From contig JADKFD010000015.1 of the NCBI GenBank assembly GCA_016717705.1, positions 1 through 64,000 of the forward strand: a stretch of 64,000 nucleotides of DNA. The letters run 5' to 3'. Shown here in pieces: positions 17,790 through 25,607 of the stretch. The notes under the pieces are model-generated. The model had not been told where the DNA came from, did not search any database, and saw only the letters and a list, made by a program, of their open reading frames with translations. Numbering within the stretch: position 1 is the first letter of the stretch; each line of letters opens with the position of its first letter. A program made the translations under genes and the position numbers. This DNA is from Rhodanobacteraceae bacterium (GTDB lineage: Bacteria > Pseudomonadota > Gammaproteobacteria > Xanthomonadales > SZUA-5).

Positions 17790-20081
17790 ATGAGCGAAAG
17801 CAAACCTTCCGCGCACTCGGTGATCTACTTCGAGACTCATGGTGAGCCGCCGGACAGCTTGCCTCGCGCAACTACCGATGCCTGTCGCCATGCGCTGAAA
17901 AGCGTCATCGCCAGCAAGCCGGGCGAATGGCGGCTGTTGCTGCGGACCGGCGATATCCAGCAGGCATTCGCGCTGCAACTCGCACGGGAGGCGGGACTCA
18001 AGGGTGAGGCGGTCGCTGGCGACGGCAGCGAGTGGCGCGCGACCGCGGATGCGCGGCTGGTGCTCTACGCCGGTGAGCGCCCGACCGCGCCGGCTACGCT
18101 CGGCGCGGGTGCGGCGCAATGGGTTGCAGTGCGCGCGGCCGATGGCCAGCGCTGGGAAGCGGATGCTGGCGGCCAATGGCACCCGCCGACCTGGCTGGAC
18201 GAAACTCTCGCACCGGCCGGGGTATCGCTGGCCGACAGCGTCGAATCGATCTTCAAGCACAGCGACGAACTGGCGCAATCGACGGCACCGGATACCCGGC
18301 GTTCGGGCAAGACCCTGGTGGCTATCGAAGCGCTCTGCGTGCTCTTGCCGGTCGTCTGGCTGTTGCGCACGCCGCTTCATCTGCCGCCGATTCTGGCCGC
18401 AATGGCGGGACTGGCCAGTCCGCTGTTGATCGTCGCATTCTGCTGGTGGCTGCGCTGGCGCAGCATGGGGCGCATGTGGTCGCGCGCGCGGCTGGTTGCC
18501 GAGGCCTGCCGCTCCTTGCTGGCCACGCGCAACGCGCCGGTGCAGCCGGTGGTGAGCCTGCTGTCGGTGGTGCCGGCCTTGCGCCCGCTGCTGCAGAAAT
18601 TCGCCGCGGAACCGCAGCACACGGCAGCAAACTGGCGCGCCGAGTATCTGCGCGAGCGCATCGACAACCAGCACGGCTATTACCTGCGCCAGCGCGACCG
18701 CGCCGTGCGCGAGCGCCAGAAGCTGACGCGCTGGAGCACCATTCTGATGGACCTGGCGCTGGCGGTTGGTGTGGCCGGCATGATCGTCACGCTGCACCCG
18801 CGCTCGGCCACCTGGCTCACCCTGCTGGGTGGCTCCTGGCTCGATTTCGCGCTGGGGATGGCCGGTCTGGCGCTTCCGCTCGGCTTGCTGGTAGCGCAGT
18901 CGCTGCGCTTCGTCGGCGAATCCACCCGGCGCACGGCGCGCTATACGCAGCAGATCATGCACCTGGAAAACCTGCGCGAGCGCTTCGCGGTGGCGGACGA
19001 CGACACGGCGCTGGACCTGTTGCGCGAGACCGAAGATGCCTTGTTGTCGGAAGTGCTCGACTGGTATTTCCAGTCGGAGACGACCGAAGATTTCTACACC
19101 ATCCGCGAGCAATCCGCCGTCGAGGTTCCCGGACAACTGGCACCGCGGCGCAGCGGCAGGCTGAACTTCTTGTGGCGGGGCTTGCGCAATCTCGGCGCCG
19201 CCGCCGGCTTCATGGTGCGTGTGGTGCTCGGGCGCCTGATCTGGGTGGTGCTCAGCGTCGCGTTGGCGCTGATGTGGATCAGCCTGAAACAGCCGGAGAC
19301 CGCAGAAGTTGCCAGCCGCCTGCAGGAACTTGGCCGCATGCTCAACCCCGGCGACGGCAGTTTGTTCACGCCGGATCCGATCGCAGCCGTCAACGGCACG
19401 CTGATCATTGCCCACGGCATGCGCGACGGATGGCAGGCTCCGAGCTCGGACTTCGAGCACTGGACCAGCGAGATTCCCTCGCGCGTGCGCCAGCGCATGG
19501 GCCGGCTGGCACCGCAGATGCTCGTTCTCGACTGGCACGAAGGCGCCAAGGCATCCAGCCGGCATGCGCTCAATACCAGCGATCCGCTGACGCGCTTTCT
19601 GGCCGATGTCGGTGGCGTGCGCTCAAGTGGCCAGGCGACCGGCGACTTCTTCGGCATCCGGCTGGCGCGCATGGTTGAGAACGGCCAGATCCGCATGGAT
19701 CAGCCCCTGCACCTGATCGGCCACAGCGCTGGCGGCTTCGTGGTGTCTCGTGTGGCGCACATCATGGTGGCGATGGGCTTTCCGAAGGAACTGGTGCACG
19801 TCACCATCCTTGATACCCCCGAACCCGACAGCGAGATCACCCAGGCCCTGGTGAACTACGCCGACGCCGAGTTCTATCGCACCTCGGAACTGGCACAGGT
19901 CAGCGCGAGCACTTTCGATCCGCGGCTGCACTTCGTCTACCTGCCGCCGCCGCCGACCGTGGGAGAGGGCTTCGCTGCCGCCATGAAACAGCATTCCTAC
20001 GCCTGGCAGTGGTATCGCGACAGCATCTCCGCGGCCAAATGCGGCGAAGAAGGATTCGGGCGTTCGCCGTTCTGTCGGTAG
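17790..20081 (+). CDS. Multi-spanning membrane protein with C-terminal alpha/beta hydrolase
   Basis: The protein has 763 residues from ATG 17790, which has GAGG 12 bases upstream. Residues 1-125 form a small alpha/beta domain (WRLLLRTGDIQQAFALQLA) of uncertain type. Hydrophobic helix pairs follow near 175-225 and 325-375 (ILMDLALAVGVAGMIVTL), then an arginine-rich juxtamembrane helix, as in SLATT-like modules, and another membrane segment (LGRLIWVVLSVALALMWISL). The last 200 residues are a lipase-like hydrolase: TLIIAHGM, nucleophile Ser646 in GHSAGG, a likely Asp675 in LDTPEPD and a likely His735 in QHSYAW. It is transcribed divergently from the SLOG protein, 188 bases apart. A phospholipase effector at the membrane is a reasonable guess. 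Confidence 0.65.
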   Translation: MSESKPSAHSVIYFETHGEPPDSLPRATTDACRHALKSVIASKPGEWRLLLRTGDIQQAFALQLAREAGLKGEAVAGDGSEWRATADARLVLYAGERPTAPATLGAGAAQWVAVRAADGQRWEADAGGQWHPPTWLDETLAPAGVSLADSVESIFKHSDELAQSTAPDTRRSGKTLVAIEALCVLLPVVWLLRTPLHLPPILAAMAGLASPLLIVAFCWWLRWRSMGRMWSRARLVAEACRSLLATRNAPVQPVVSLLSVVPALRPLLQKFAAEPQHTAANWRAEYLRERIDNQHGYYLRQRDRAVRERQKLTRWSTILMDLALAVGVAGMIVTLHPRSATWLTLLGGSWLDFALGMAGLALPLGLLVAQSLRFVGESTRRTARYTQQIMHLENLRERFAVADDDTALDLLRETEDALLSEVLDWYFQSETTEDFYTIREQSAVEVPGQLAPRRSGRLNFLWRGLRNLGAAAGFMVRVVLGRLIWVVLSVALALMWISLKQPETAEVASRLQELGRMLNPGDGSLFTPDPIAAVNGTLIIAHGMRDGWQAPSSDFEHWTSEIPSRVRQRMGRLAPQMLVLDWHEGAKASSRHALNTSDPLTRFLADVGGVRSSGQATGDFFGIRLARMVENGQIRMDQPLHLIGHSAGGFVVSRVAHIMVAMGFPKELVHVTILDTPEPDSEITQALVNYADAEFYRTSELAQVSASTFDPRLHFVYLPPPPTVGEGFAAAMKQHSYAWQWYRDSISAAKCGEEGFGRSPFCR

Positions 20082-20127
20082 ACGACACGTTCGCCGCTGG
20101 CAATGCATGCTTATTCGGCCAACGAAT

Positions 20128-20183
20128 TTGTGGGAGCGGGTTTATCCCGCGAAAGCTATCGCGGAGTAAATCCGCTCCCACAT
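20128..20183. repeat. REP palindrome, family B, copy 2
   Basis: The arms TGTGGGAGCGG and CCGCTCCCACA pair with an inner hairpin GCGAAAGCTATCGC. It differs from the copy at 15730 at only a few bases. It lies between the convergent hydrolase and TIR genes. Confidence 0.9.
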
Positions 20184-20236
20184 TGAAATCAAGAACTTAG
20201 AGTCTGTCTGTTCGTTGAAAACCTGCCGGTGGGCTC

Positions 20237-21307
20237 TCAACGCTGTTGCAGGGACAACTCGCGCGTTTCGCCGTTTTCGCCCTTGCTGATACTCCCGTAA
20301 AGCGTCTTGGCATCCTCGGAAAGCTCGAAGCGCACGCTGTACTTCTCTTCCGAGAATTGATCGACCAAGGTTGCCTTCAAACGGCGACCGCTGATGCTGC
20401 CGTTGCCATAAAGGTCCTGCCCGGGCGCATCCGGCGGCGGCGTGTCGGTGCCGCCACCGGTGCCGTCGTCCATCCGGCTGCCCGCAAACACATACAGCTT
20501 GCCGGTGTCGTCCTCGGTATCGATGTTGAATACCTCGCCTTCAGGCGACACCCAGATGCCGTAGAACGGGCTGTCCACAGGTGCGCGCTCAATAGCGGGC
20601 TCATCGGCTGCCGGCTTCGGCTGGGTTGCGGATTCCTCCACTGGTGCCGGCTTGGCCGGCGCGTCCCCAGTCTCATCCCGTTCCATGAACAGCCCAATCA
20701 ACGCCAACGCAGCGATGATGGCAACGGCGCCGATGGAACCTTTCAGCCATCCCGGCATGCCACCCTTGGCGGGCTGGGGTGCAGCTGGCGGCGGCAAGGG
20801 TGGCATCGCTTGCGGTGGCGCCGCAGGGGCGTTCCTGCGACCCGCCACACCGGGTATCTTGACCAGGATATCGACCAGTTGCGTGACGTCGTACTGCCAG
20901 CGTCGGTCGGAGATCGAGTAGGCATTGCGCCGCAGCAACGCCGCCATTGAATCCGGGATATCTGCTGGCCCGGGCATCTGCGCGTCACCGACCAGCACCG
21001 GGATGACCCGAATATCGCGTCCCAGCGCGGCTTCGATTTCCATGCGCACGAAGTCGCCGCTCTGGAACAGGCGTTTCTGTCCATCGGCGGTGGCGGCGCT
21101 CGCCCAGTTGGGGCCGATGATCACCAGCATCACCGTGCAGGCAGAAACCGCCTTCTCCAGTGCGTGCACGAAATCAACACCAGCCTCGATCGCCTCGATA
21201 TCGCGAAACAACGCCTGGTGGTCGAGATGGTTGCCCAGATCATCGGCGAGGCGCCCCGTATGGCCGGCGCTGTCGCTGCGGCGATAGCTGATGAAGATGC
21301 CTGACAT
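20237..21307 (-). CDS. Membrane-anchored TIR-domain protein
   Basis: The protein has 356 residues from ATG 21307, with CGGAG five bases upstream. The TIR domain starts at once (GIFISYRRSDSAGHTGRLAD) and includes LFRDIEAIEAGVDF, VMLVIIGPNW and DFVRMEIEAALG, where Glu90 occupies the place of the catalytic glutamate of NAD-cleaving TIRs, though the usual Trp four residues before it is Phe. A Pro-rich linker leads to one membrane helix (SIGAVAIIAALALIGLF), another Pro/Ala-rich linker and a C-terminal domain (FYGIWVSPEGEVFNID, KTLYGSISKG) that looks like a small beta-barrel and is probably periplasmic. It may make a signal for the SLOG protein nearby; that link is inference. Confidence 0.85.
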   Translation of the reverse strand: MSGIFISYRRSDSAGHTGRLADDLGNHLDHQALFRDIEAIEAGVDFVHALEKAVSACTVMLVIIGPNWASAATADGQKRLFQSGDFVRMEIEAALGRDIRVIPVLVGDAQMPGPADIPDSMAALLRRNAYSISDRRWQYDVTQLVDILVKIPGVAGRRNAPAAPPQAMPPLPPPAAPQPAKGGMPGWLKGSIGAVAIIAALALIGLFMERDETGDAPAKPAPVEESATQPKPAADEPAIERAPVDSPFYGIWVSPEGEVFNIDTEDDTGKLYVFAGSRMDDGTGGGTDTPPPDAPGQDLYGNGSISGRRLKATLVDQFSEEKYSVRFELSEDAKTLYGSISKGENGETRELSLQQR

Positions 21308-21446
21308 CGGTGCTCCGGGTTGCAGAATTCTGGCGCGAGGATAGCCAATCCTGATTCGTTCCTCGGCGAGCCCGAGCAACAGCGGCGCGGCGCTGGTCAG
21401 GGCGATCGCGAGCCTCGGGCGCAGTCACCTACAGCTTCAGCAAGCT

Positions 21447-21551
21447 TGTAGGAGCGCGCTTGCGCGCGATGCTCCTGATCGCGACCAAGGTCGCTCCTAC
21501 ACACGCAATGTGGACGCTCGCGAGTGGTGGGAACGCGCTTGCCCGCGATGC
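21447..21551. repeat. Composite REP element, family A
   Basis: The segment TGTAGGAGCGCGCTTGCGCG is followed by CGCGACCAAGGTCGCTCCTAC in inverse orientation and then by a partial third unit GAACGCGCTTGCCCGCGATG. The first unit is the reverse complement of the tandem array at 1248. It lies between the TIR gene and the mutase gene, which run in the same direction. Confidence 0.8.
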
Positions 21552-21567
21552 AACACCACTCTGAATC

Positions 21568-22956
21568 TCAGTGCCCGGCCCCCACATGCGCATCCGGCTT
21601 GACGGCGAGAATCGCCTTCATGAACTGCGCGCGGATGCGCTCCAGGGCCTCGGGTGTCTGCCCCTCGAAGCGCAACACCAGCACCGGCGTGGTGTTGGAA
21701 GCGCGCACCAGGCCGAAGCCGTCGTCAAACTCGGCGCGCAGGCCGTCGATGGTGATCACTTCGCGGGCGCCCTCGAAATGCGCGGTCTGGCGCAGCTTTT
21801 CCATGAGCATGTGATGCTCGCCCTCGGCGCAGGCGATGTTGAGCTCAGGTGTGCTGAAGCTGGTCGGCAGGGCGTTCAGGACGGCACTGGGATCGGCCGA
21901 CTTGCTGAGGATTTCCAGCAGCCGCCCGGCGGTGTACGTGGCGTCGTCGAAGCCATACCAGCGTTCGGCAAAGAAGATGTGGCCGCTCATCTCGCCGGCC
22001 AGCGGCGCGCCGGTCTCCTTGAGCTTGGCCTTGATCAGCGAGTGGCCGGTCTTGTACATCAGCGGCACGCCGCCGGCCTCGCGGATGGCGATTGCCAGGC
22101 GCTGCGTGCATTTGACATCGAAGATGATCTGGCCGCCGGGCACGCGCGACAGTACGTCCCGGGCGAACAGCATGATCTGGCGGTCGGGAAAGATGTTGTT
22201 GCCTTCACGCGTGACCACCCCGAGTCGATCACCGTCGCCATCGAAAGCCAGGCCAAGATCGGCGCCGTTGGCCTTCACCGCGGCAATCAACTCGACCAGA
22301 TTCTCCGGTTTCGACGGATCGGGGTGATGGTTCGGGAAGTCGCCATCGACCTCGGAATACAGTTCGATGACTTCGCAGCCAAGCGCCCGCAGGATGCCCG
22401 GGGCCGACGCGCCTGGAATGCCGTTGCCGGCATCGGTGACGATCTTCAGCGGGCGCGCCAATTTGCAGTCGCCGACGATGCGCCGGGTGTATTCGTCAAG
22501 TACGTCGAGTTGGGTGAGCGCGCCCGCGCCGCTCGCGTAATCCTCGGCTTCGATGCGCTGGCGCAGGCCCTGGATGTCGTCGCCATAAATGGCGCGCCCC
22601 CCCAGCACCATCTTGAAGCCATTGTAGTCCTTGGGATTATGGCTGCCGGTGACCTGGATGCCGCTATGGCAGCCGACGTCGCCACGGGTCGCGGCGACGT
22701 AGTACAGCATTGGCGTCGTCACCGCGCCGAGTTCAATGACATCGACTCCCGCTGAGCGCAGGCCCTTGATCAGTGCGCCGCTCAGGCTCGGGCCCGAAAG
22801 GCGGCCGTCGCGGCCCACCGCCACCGAACGCTCGCCGAGCTTCAATGCCTCGGTGCCAAAAGCACGACCGAGGTGTTCGGCAAACTCGTCGCTGATGGTC
22901 TGTCCGACCACACCGCGAATGTCGTAAGCCTTGAAGATGGAAGCATGGACTTGCAT
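21568..22956 (-). CDS. Phosphomannomutase/phosphoglucomutase
   Basis: This 462-residue alpha-D-phosphohexomutase interconverts hexose 1- and 6-phosphates (mannose, glucose) for nucleotide-sugar synthesis, and so feeds GalU and LPS assembly. It has AYDIRGVVG at the start, the phosphoserine loop VTGSHNPKDYNGFK, the Mg2+ loop FDGDGDRLG, the sugar-binding GEMSGHIFF, and the C-terminal phosphate-binding region RASNTTPVLVLRFEG. ATG 22956 has AAGGGGA nearby; the frame stays open upstream to 23184 but that part reads as non-coding. Length and motifs match the AlgC/XanA type. Confidence 0.93.
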   Translation of the reverse strand: MQVHASIFKAYDIRGVVGQTISDEFAEHLGRAFGTEALKLGERSVAVGRDGRLSGPSLSGALIKGLRSAGVDVIELGAVTTPMLYYVAATRGDVGCHSGIQVTGSHNPKDYNGFKMVLGGRAIYGDDIQGLRQRIEAEDYASGAGALTQLDVLDEYTRRIVGDCKLARPLKIVTDAGNGIPGASAPGILRALGCEVIELYSEVDGDFPNHHPDPSKPENLVELIAAVKANGADLGLAFDGDGDRLGVVTREGNNIFPDRQIMLFARDVLSRVPGGQIIFDVKCTQRLAIAIREAGGVPLMYKTGHSLIKAKLKETGAPLAGEMSGHIFFAERWYGFDDATYTAGRLLEILSKSADPSAVLNALPTSFSTPELNIACAEGEHHMLMEKLRQTAHFEGAREVITIDGLRAEFDDGFGLVRASNTTPVLVLRFEGQTPEALERIRAQFMKAILAVKPDAHVGAGH

Positions 22957-23171
22957 GGGAATCCCCTTGGCGTTTGCGGAAAAGTCGAAGTCTAGTGGTC
23001 CGCGCTCACCTTGAGCGCGATTCTCGTCAATGTGTGCTTGGAGCGCGGCATCCAGGTCGGCAACGCGCTGACGCAGTGGTTGCGTTGCGGTCGTCGAGAT
23101 CAGGCGCCAGCGCAGCGAGCCGGCTAACATGTGGGGTCCGATGCGGTATGCGTCGTCCCGAGCGACTCTCG

Positions 23172-23732
23172 ATGCGCAAAGCAACCATTCCGTCCGGCCC
23201 CGATCCCGCCGCCGTAGTCCTGTTCTGGCGCGAGGCCGGGCCCACGCGTTGGTTCACCCAGGACGTCAATTTCGACCGCGCCCTGGCCGCCCGCTTTCAC
23301 GCTGCGCATCTGCTGGCGGCCGAGCGCAAGCTGGACCATTGGAACCAGCACGCCCAGGGTTCACTTGCGCTGCAAATCCTGCTCGACCAACTGCCGCGCA
23401 ATCTCTACCGCGGCAACGCACATGCCTGGGCGACCGATTCGTTGGCGCGGCATTTTGCGCTGGAGGCCATCGCAGCCGGGCTGGACCAGTCCATCGACGC
23501 CGTGCTGCGGCCATTCTGTTTCATGGCGCTGATGCACAGCGAGGACCTGGAATTGCAACGGCGTAGCGTGAAACTGTTCGAGGGGCTGGGTGGACCATCA
23601 CTACAGCATGCGTTGGAGCATTGCAGCATCATCGAGCGCTTCGGGCGCTTTCCGCATCGAAATGGGGCGCTCGGCCGGATCAGTACGCCGGCAGAGCGAG
23701 CTTTCCTGAGCGCGGGCGGCTTTGCGGGATGA
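23172..23732 (+). CDS. DUF924 family protein
   Basis: This is a 186-residue helical protein. The family signature is plain: AAVVLFWREAGPTRWFTQDVNFD at the start, ALQILLDQLPRNLYRGNAHAW, and FFMALMHSEDLE-like FCFMALMHSEDLELQ, ending with GRFPHRNGALGR. The fold is a TPR-like helical repeat; the function is unknown. I used ATG 23172; ATG 23148 in the same frame is an alternative. It is divergent from the mutase gene. Confidence 0.88.
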   Translation: MRKATIPSGPDPAAVVLFWREAGPTRWFTQDVNFDRALAARFHAAHLLAAERKLDHWNQHAQGSLALQILLDQLPRNLYRGNAHAWATDSLARHFALEAIAAGLDQSIDAVLRPFCFMALMHSEDLELQRRSVKLFEGLGGPSLQHALEHCSIIERFGRFPHRNGALGRISTPAERAFLSAGGFAG

Positions 23733-23860
23733 GCGCACGCCAGCCCTCGTTCGCATCCCCAGAGCTTCGAATCGCTGCACTGCGTTCCTCAGGCCCGGTT
23801 ACCGATTCTCCTTGCGCTCGGATATCGTTGACCGATTGCCGGTCGACCTGAGAGATCCGA

Positions 23861-24694
23861 ATGTCTGTTCTGACACGCTGCTGTGCCGCGCTTGTCCTGG
23901 GATTGTCGTCCTTGTCGATTCAGGCCGAGACGGTGCGACTGGCGCCGCCGCAGGCGATGTTCAAGGACGGCACGACACTGCAGCAGTTTGTCCGCGGCAC
24001 CTTGCGCTTCGTGTTGCTGCATGAGCTCGGACATGGTCTGGTCGATCTGTACCGAATACCGGTGCTGGGCCGCGAGGAGGACGCCGCCGATCGCTTCGCG
24101 ACCTGGTGGCTGTCGCCGGACGGCAAGGAAGACGGCACCGACGCCATTGCTGCGGTCGAATGGTGGCTGGCGTCGGCCGAGGTCAGCGAAGCGAAGCGCG
24201 AGGAGCTGGCCTGGTGGGACGAACACGGCATCGACGAGCAGCGCGGCTATCAGATCGCCTGCCTGCTGTACGGCAGCGATCCGCAGACCATGGGGCCACT
24301 GGCAGGTCGCCTGGGACTGCCCCAGGCGCGCCGTGAATCCTGTATCCCGGAGGCCGCGCGAAATGCTGCGTCGTGGCAGGCCAATCTGAACGGACAAACG
24401 GCGCAACTGATCCATCAGCTGGATGGTTTCATTGTGCCGGTCAACTACATCAAACCCGAATCGGCCGACACCGAGGAAGCAGCCAGACTGGCGCGCGAGT
24501 TTGGTCTGCTGGAGGAACTGCAATCCGTACTCAAGCAGTTCCGCTTTCCCGAGGGAAGCGTGATGGTGCGTCTGTACGCACAGGACTGCGGCGAGCCCAA
24601 TGCCTACTGGAGCCCCGCCGACAAGTCCATCGTGCTCTGCCATGAACTGGTGAACCAGGTGGCGAATGTCGGCTACGCCACCGGTTTTCGTTGA
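23861..24694 (+). CDS. DUF4344 putative secreted metallopeptidase
   Basis: This 277-residue protein has a signal peptide (CCAALVLGLSSLSIQA). The zinc-protease motif HELGHGLVDLY lies near residue 54, followed by REEDAADRFATWWL, where the Glu/Asp after the helix is typical of DUF4344. A second part has AYWSPADKSIVLCHELVNQV, a feature of the same family. No substrate is known. It would act in the periplasm. Its 3' neighbour is convergent. Confidence 0.85.
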   Translation: MSVLTRCCAALVLGLSSLSIQAETVRLAPPQAMFKDGTTLQQFVRGTLRFVLLHELGHGLVDLYRIPVLGREEDAADRFATWWLSPDGKEDGTDAIAAVEWWLASAEVSEAKREELAWWDEHGIDEQRGYQIACLLYGSDPQTMGPLAGRLGLPQARRESCIPEAARNAASWQANLNGQTAQLIHQLDGFIVPVNYIKPESADTEEAARLAREFGLLEELQSVLKQFRFPEGSVMVRLYAQDCGEPNAYWSPADKSIVLCHELVNQVANVGYATGFR

Positions 24695-24728
24695 GCGCAC
24701 GGGGCGCGGGCTTCGCGGCGGCGCGGGC

Positions 24729-24942
24729 CCAGAGCGCGGGCGTCCCGCGTACACGAAGGCGGTCGGACCTTGTCGACGCGGGGGGCCGCCGCTGAGGTAG
24801 CGCGGCTCCGGCGCGCCGCAGGCACGGACGAGGCGCGGACTGATCCGCGCCGGCGGCCGCGGGCCACGACCAGAGCGCCGGGCGTCCCGCGTAACGGCGA
24901 CAGGGCACGGTCGGACCTTATCGACGCGGGTGCCCGGCCTAC
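24729..24942. repeat. Modular intergenic repeat, family C, copy 2 with an extra partial unit
   Basis: A partial unit at 24729-24782 (CGGGCGTCCCGCGTA, GGTCGGACCTTGTCGACGCG) is followed by a full copy from 24797: GTAGCGCGGCTCCGGCGCGC, CGCCGGGCGTCCCGCGTAAC, GGTCGGACCTTATCGACGCG and GTGCCCGGCCTAC. The modules match those at 2109-2257. The element lies between convergent genes. Confidence 0.7.
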
Positions 24943-24955
24943 GGCAACGCGGGAT

Positions 24956-25423
24956 TCAGGATTCGCGCATCCCCGGTCGCGCATACCCGGACGCCACCCA
25001 GGCGCTGGCGCTGTCGTGGGTGAAGCGGAAGTTCGCCGCCACGCGCACGCGCGCCAGTTCGCCGCCGACGTCGTCGAAAGCGCTGAGCTCTGCGTAGGGT
25101 TCGTTTTCGTCCGGGACGATATCGAGACGAACCAGGATGCGGCCGTTCGGACTGGCCACCTTGGTGCTCTTGTGCAGCGCGGCATGCGCCTGCTGCTCAT
25201 GGCGGCGGATGACTTCCGAGGCGGTCTTGACCAGCGTCGCGAACGCCGCAGTATCCAGCGGCTTCGGGTTCTTCTTGTCGCGACCCATGGTCCACGGCCC
25301 CACCAGCGCCGGCTCGCTCTGACCATCCAGCGTCATGGCCACCGCCCAGCCGTCGTCTTCCTCGTTCTTGATGACTTTGGCGGTCCAGCCGTCGTCGGCC
25401 CAAAGGCGGTCCTCGTGGACCAC
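24956..25423 (-). CDS. Conserved hypothetical protein
   Basis: This 155-residue soluble protein has a strongly coding-like sequence (VVHEDRLWADDGWTAKVIKN, DDGWAVAMTLDG, GPWTMGRDKKNPKPLD, ASEVIRRHEQQAHAALHK). I seem to remember similar proteins in Xanthomonas-type genomes, but no function. I chose GTG 25423 because GAGG lies eight bases upstream; the frame is open to 25594, but the additional N-terminus looks non-coding. No signal peptide, membrane helix or catalytic motif can be seen. Confidence 0.65.
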   Translation of the reverse strand: MVHEDRLWADDGWTAKVIKNEEDDGWAVAMTLDGQSEPALVGPWTMGRDKKNPKPLDTAAFATLVKTASEVIRRHEQQAHAALHKSTKVASPNGRILVRLDIVPDENEPYAELSAFDDVGGELARVRVAANFRFTHDSASAWVASGYARPGMRES

Positions 25424-25607
25424 TCGGCTGGCCTCATCGGCCTCACCAAGGGCTGTAACTGTCGCAGCGTCTGGATCGATGGGCACGGGGAAGGTCCGCA
25501 GGATTGGCAAAGTAGGGACACAGCTAATGCGACGACCGCATTTCAGCGCAGTCGACTCACCCAACTGGCCCGATTTGCTGCCGCACGGCAACAAATCGGG
25601 CTGCGGA

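Noticed and set aside
17736..19565. A 609-residue open frame on the minus strand.
   Set aside because: It is antisense to the membrane hydrolase gene and has a Gln/Arg/His-rich composition without domains.
22957..23184. A longer N-terminus for the phosphomannomutase.
   Set aside because: The added residues read as non-coding, the family starts at ATG 22956, and a good ribosome-binding site lies there.
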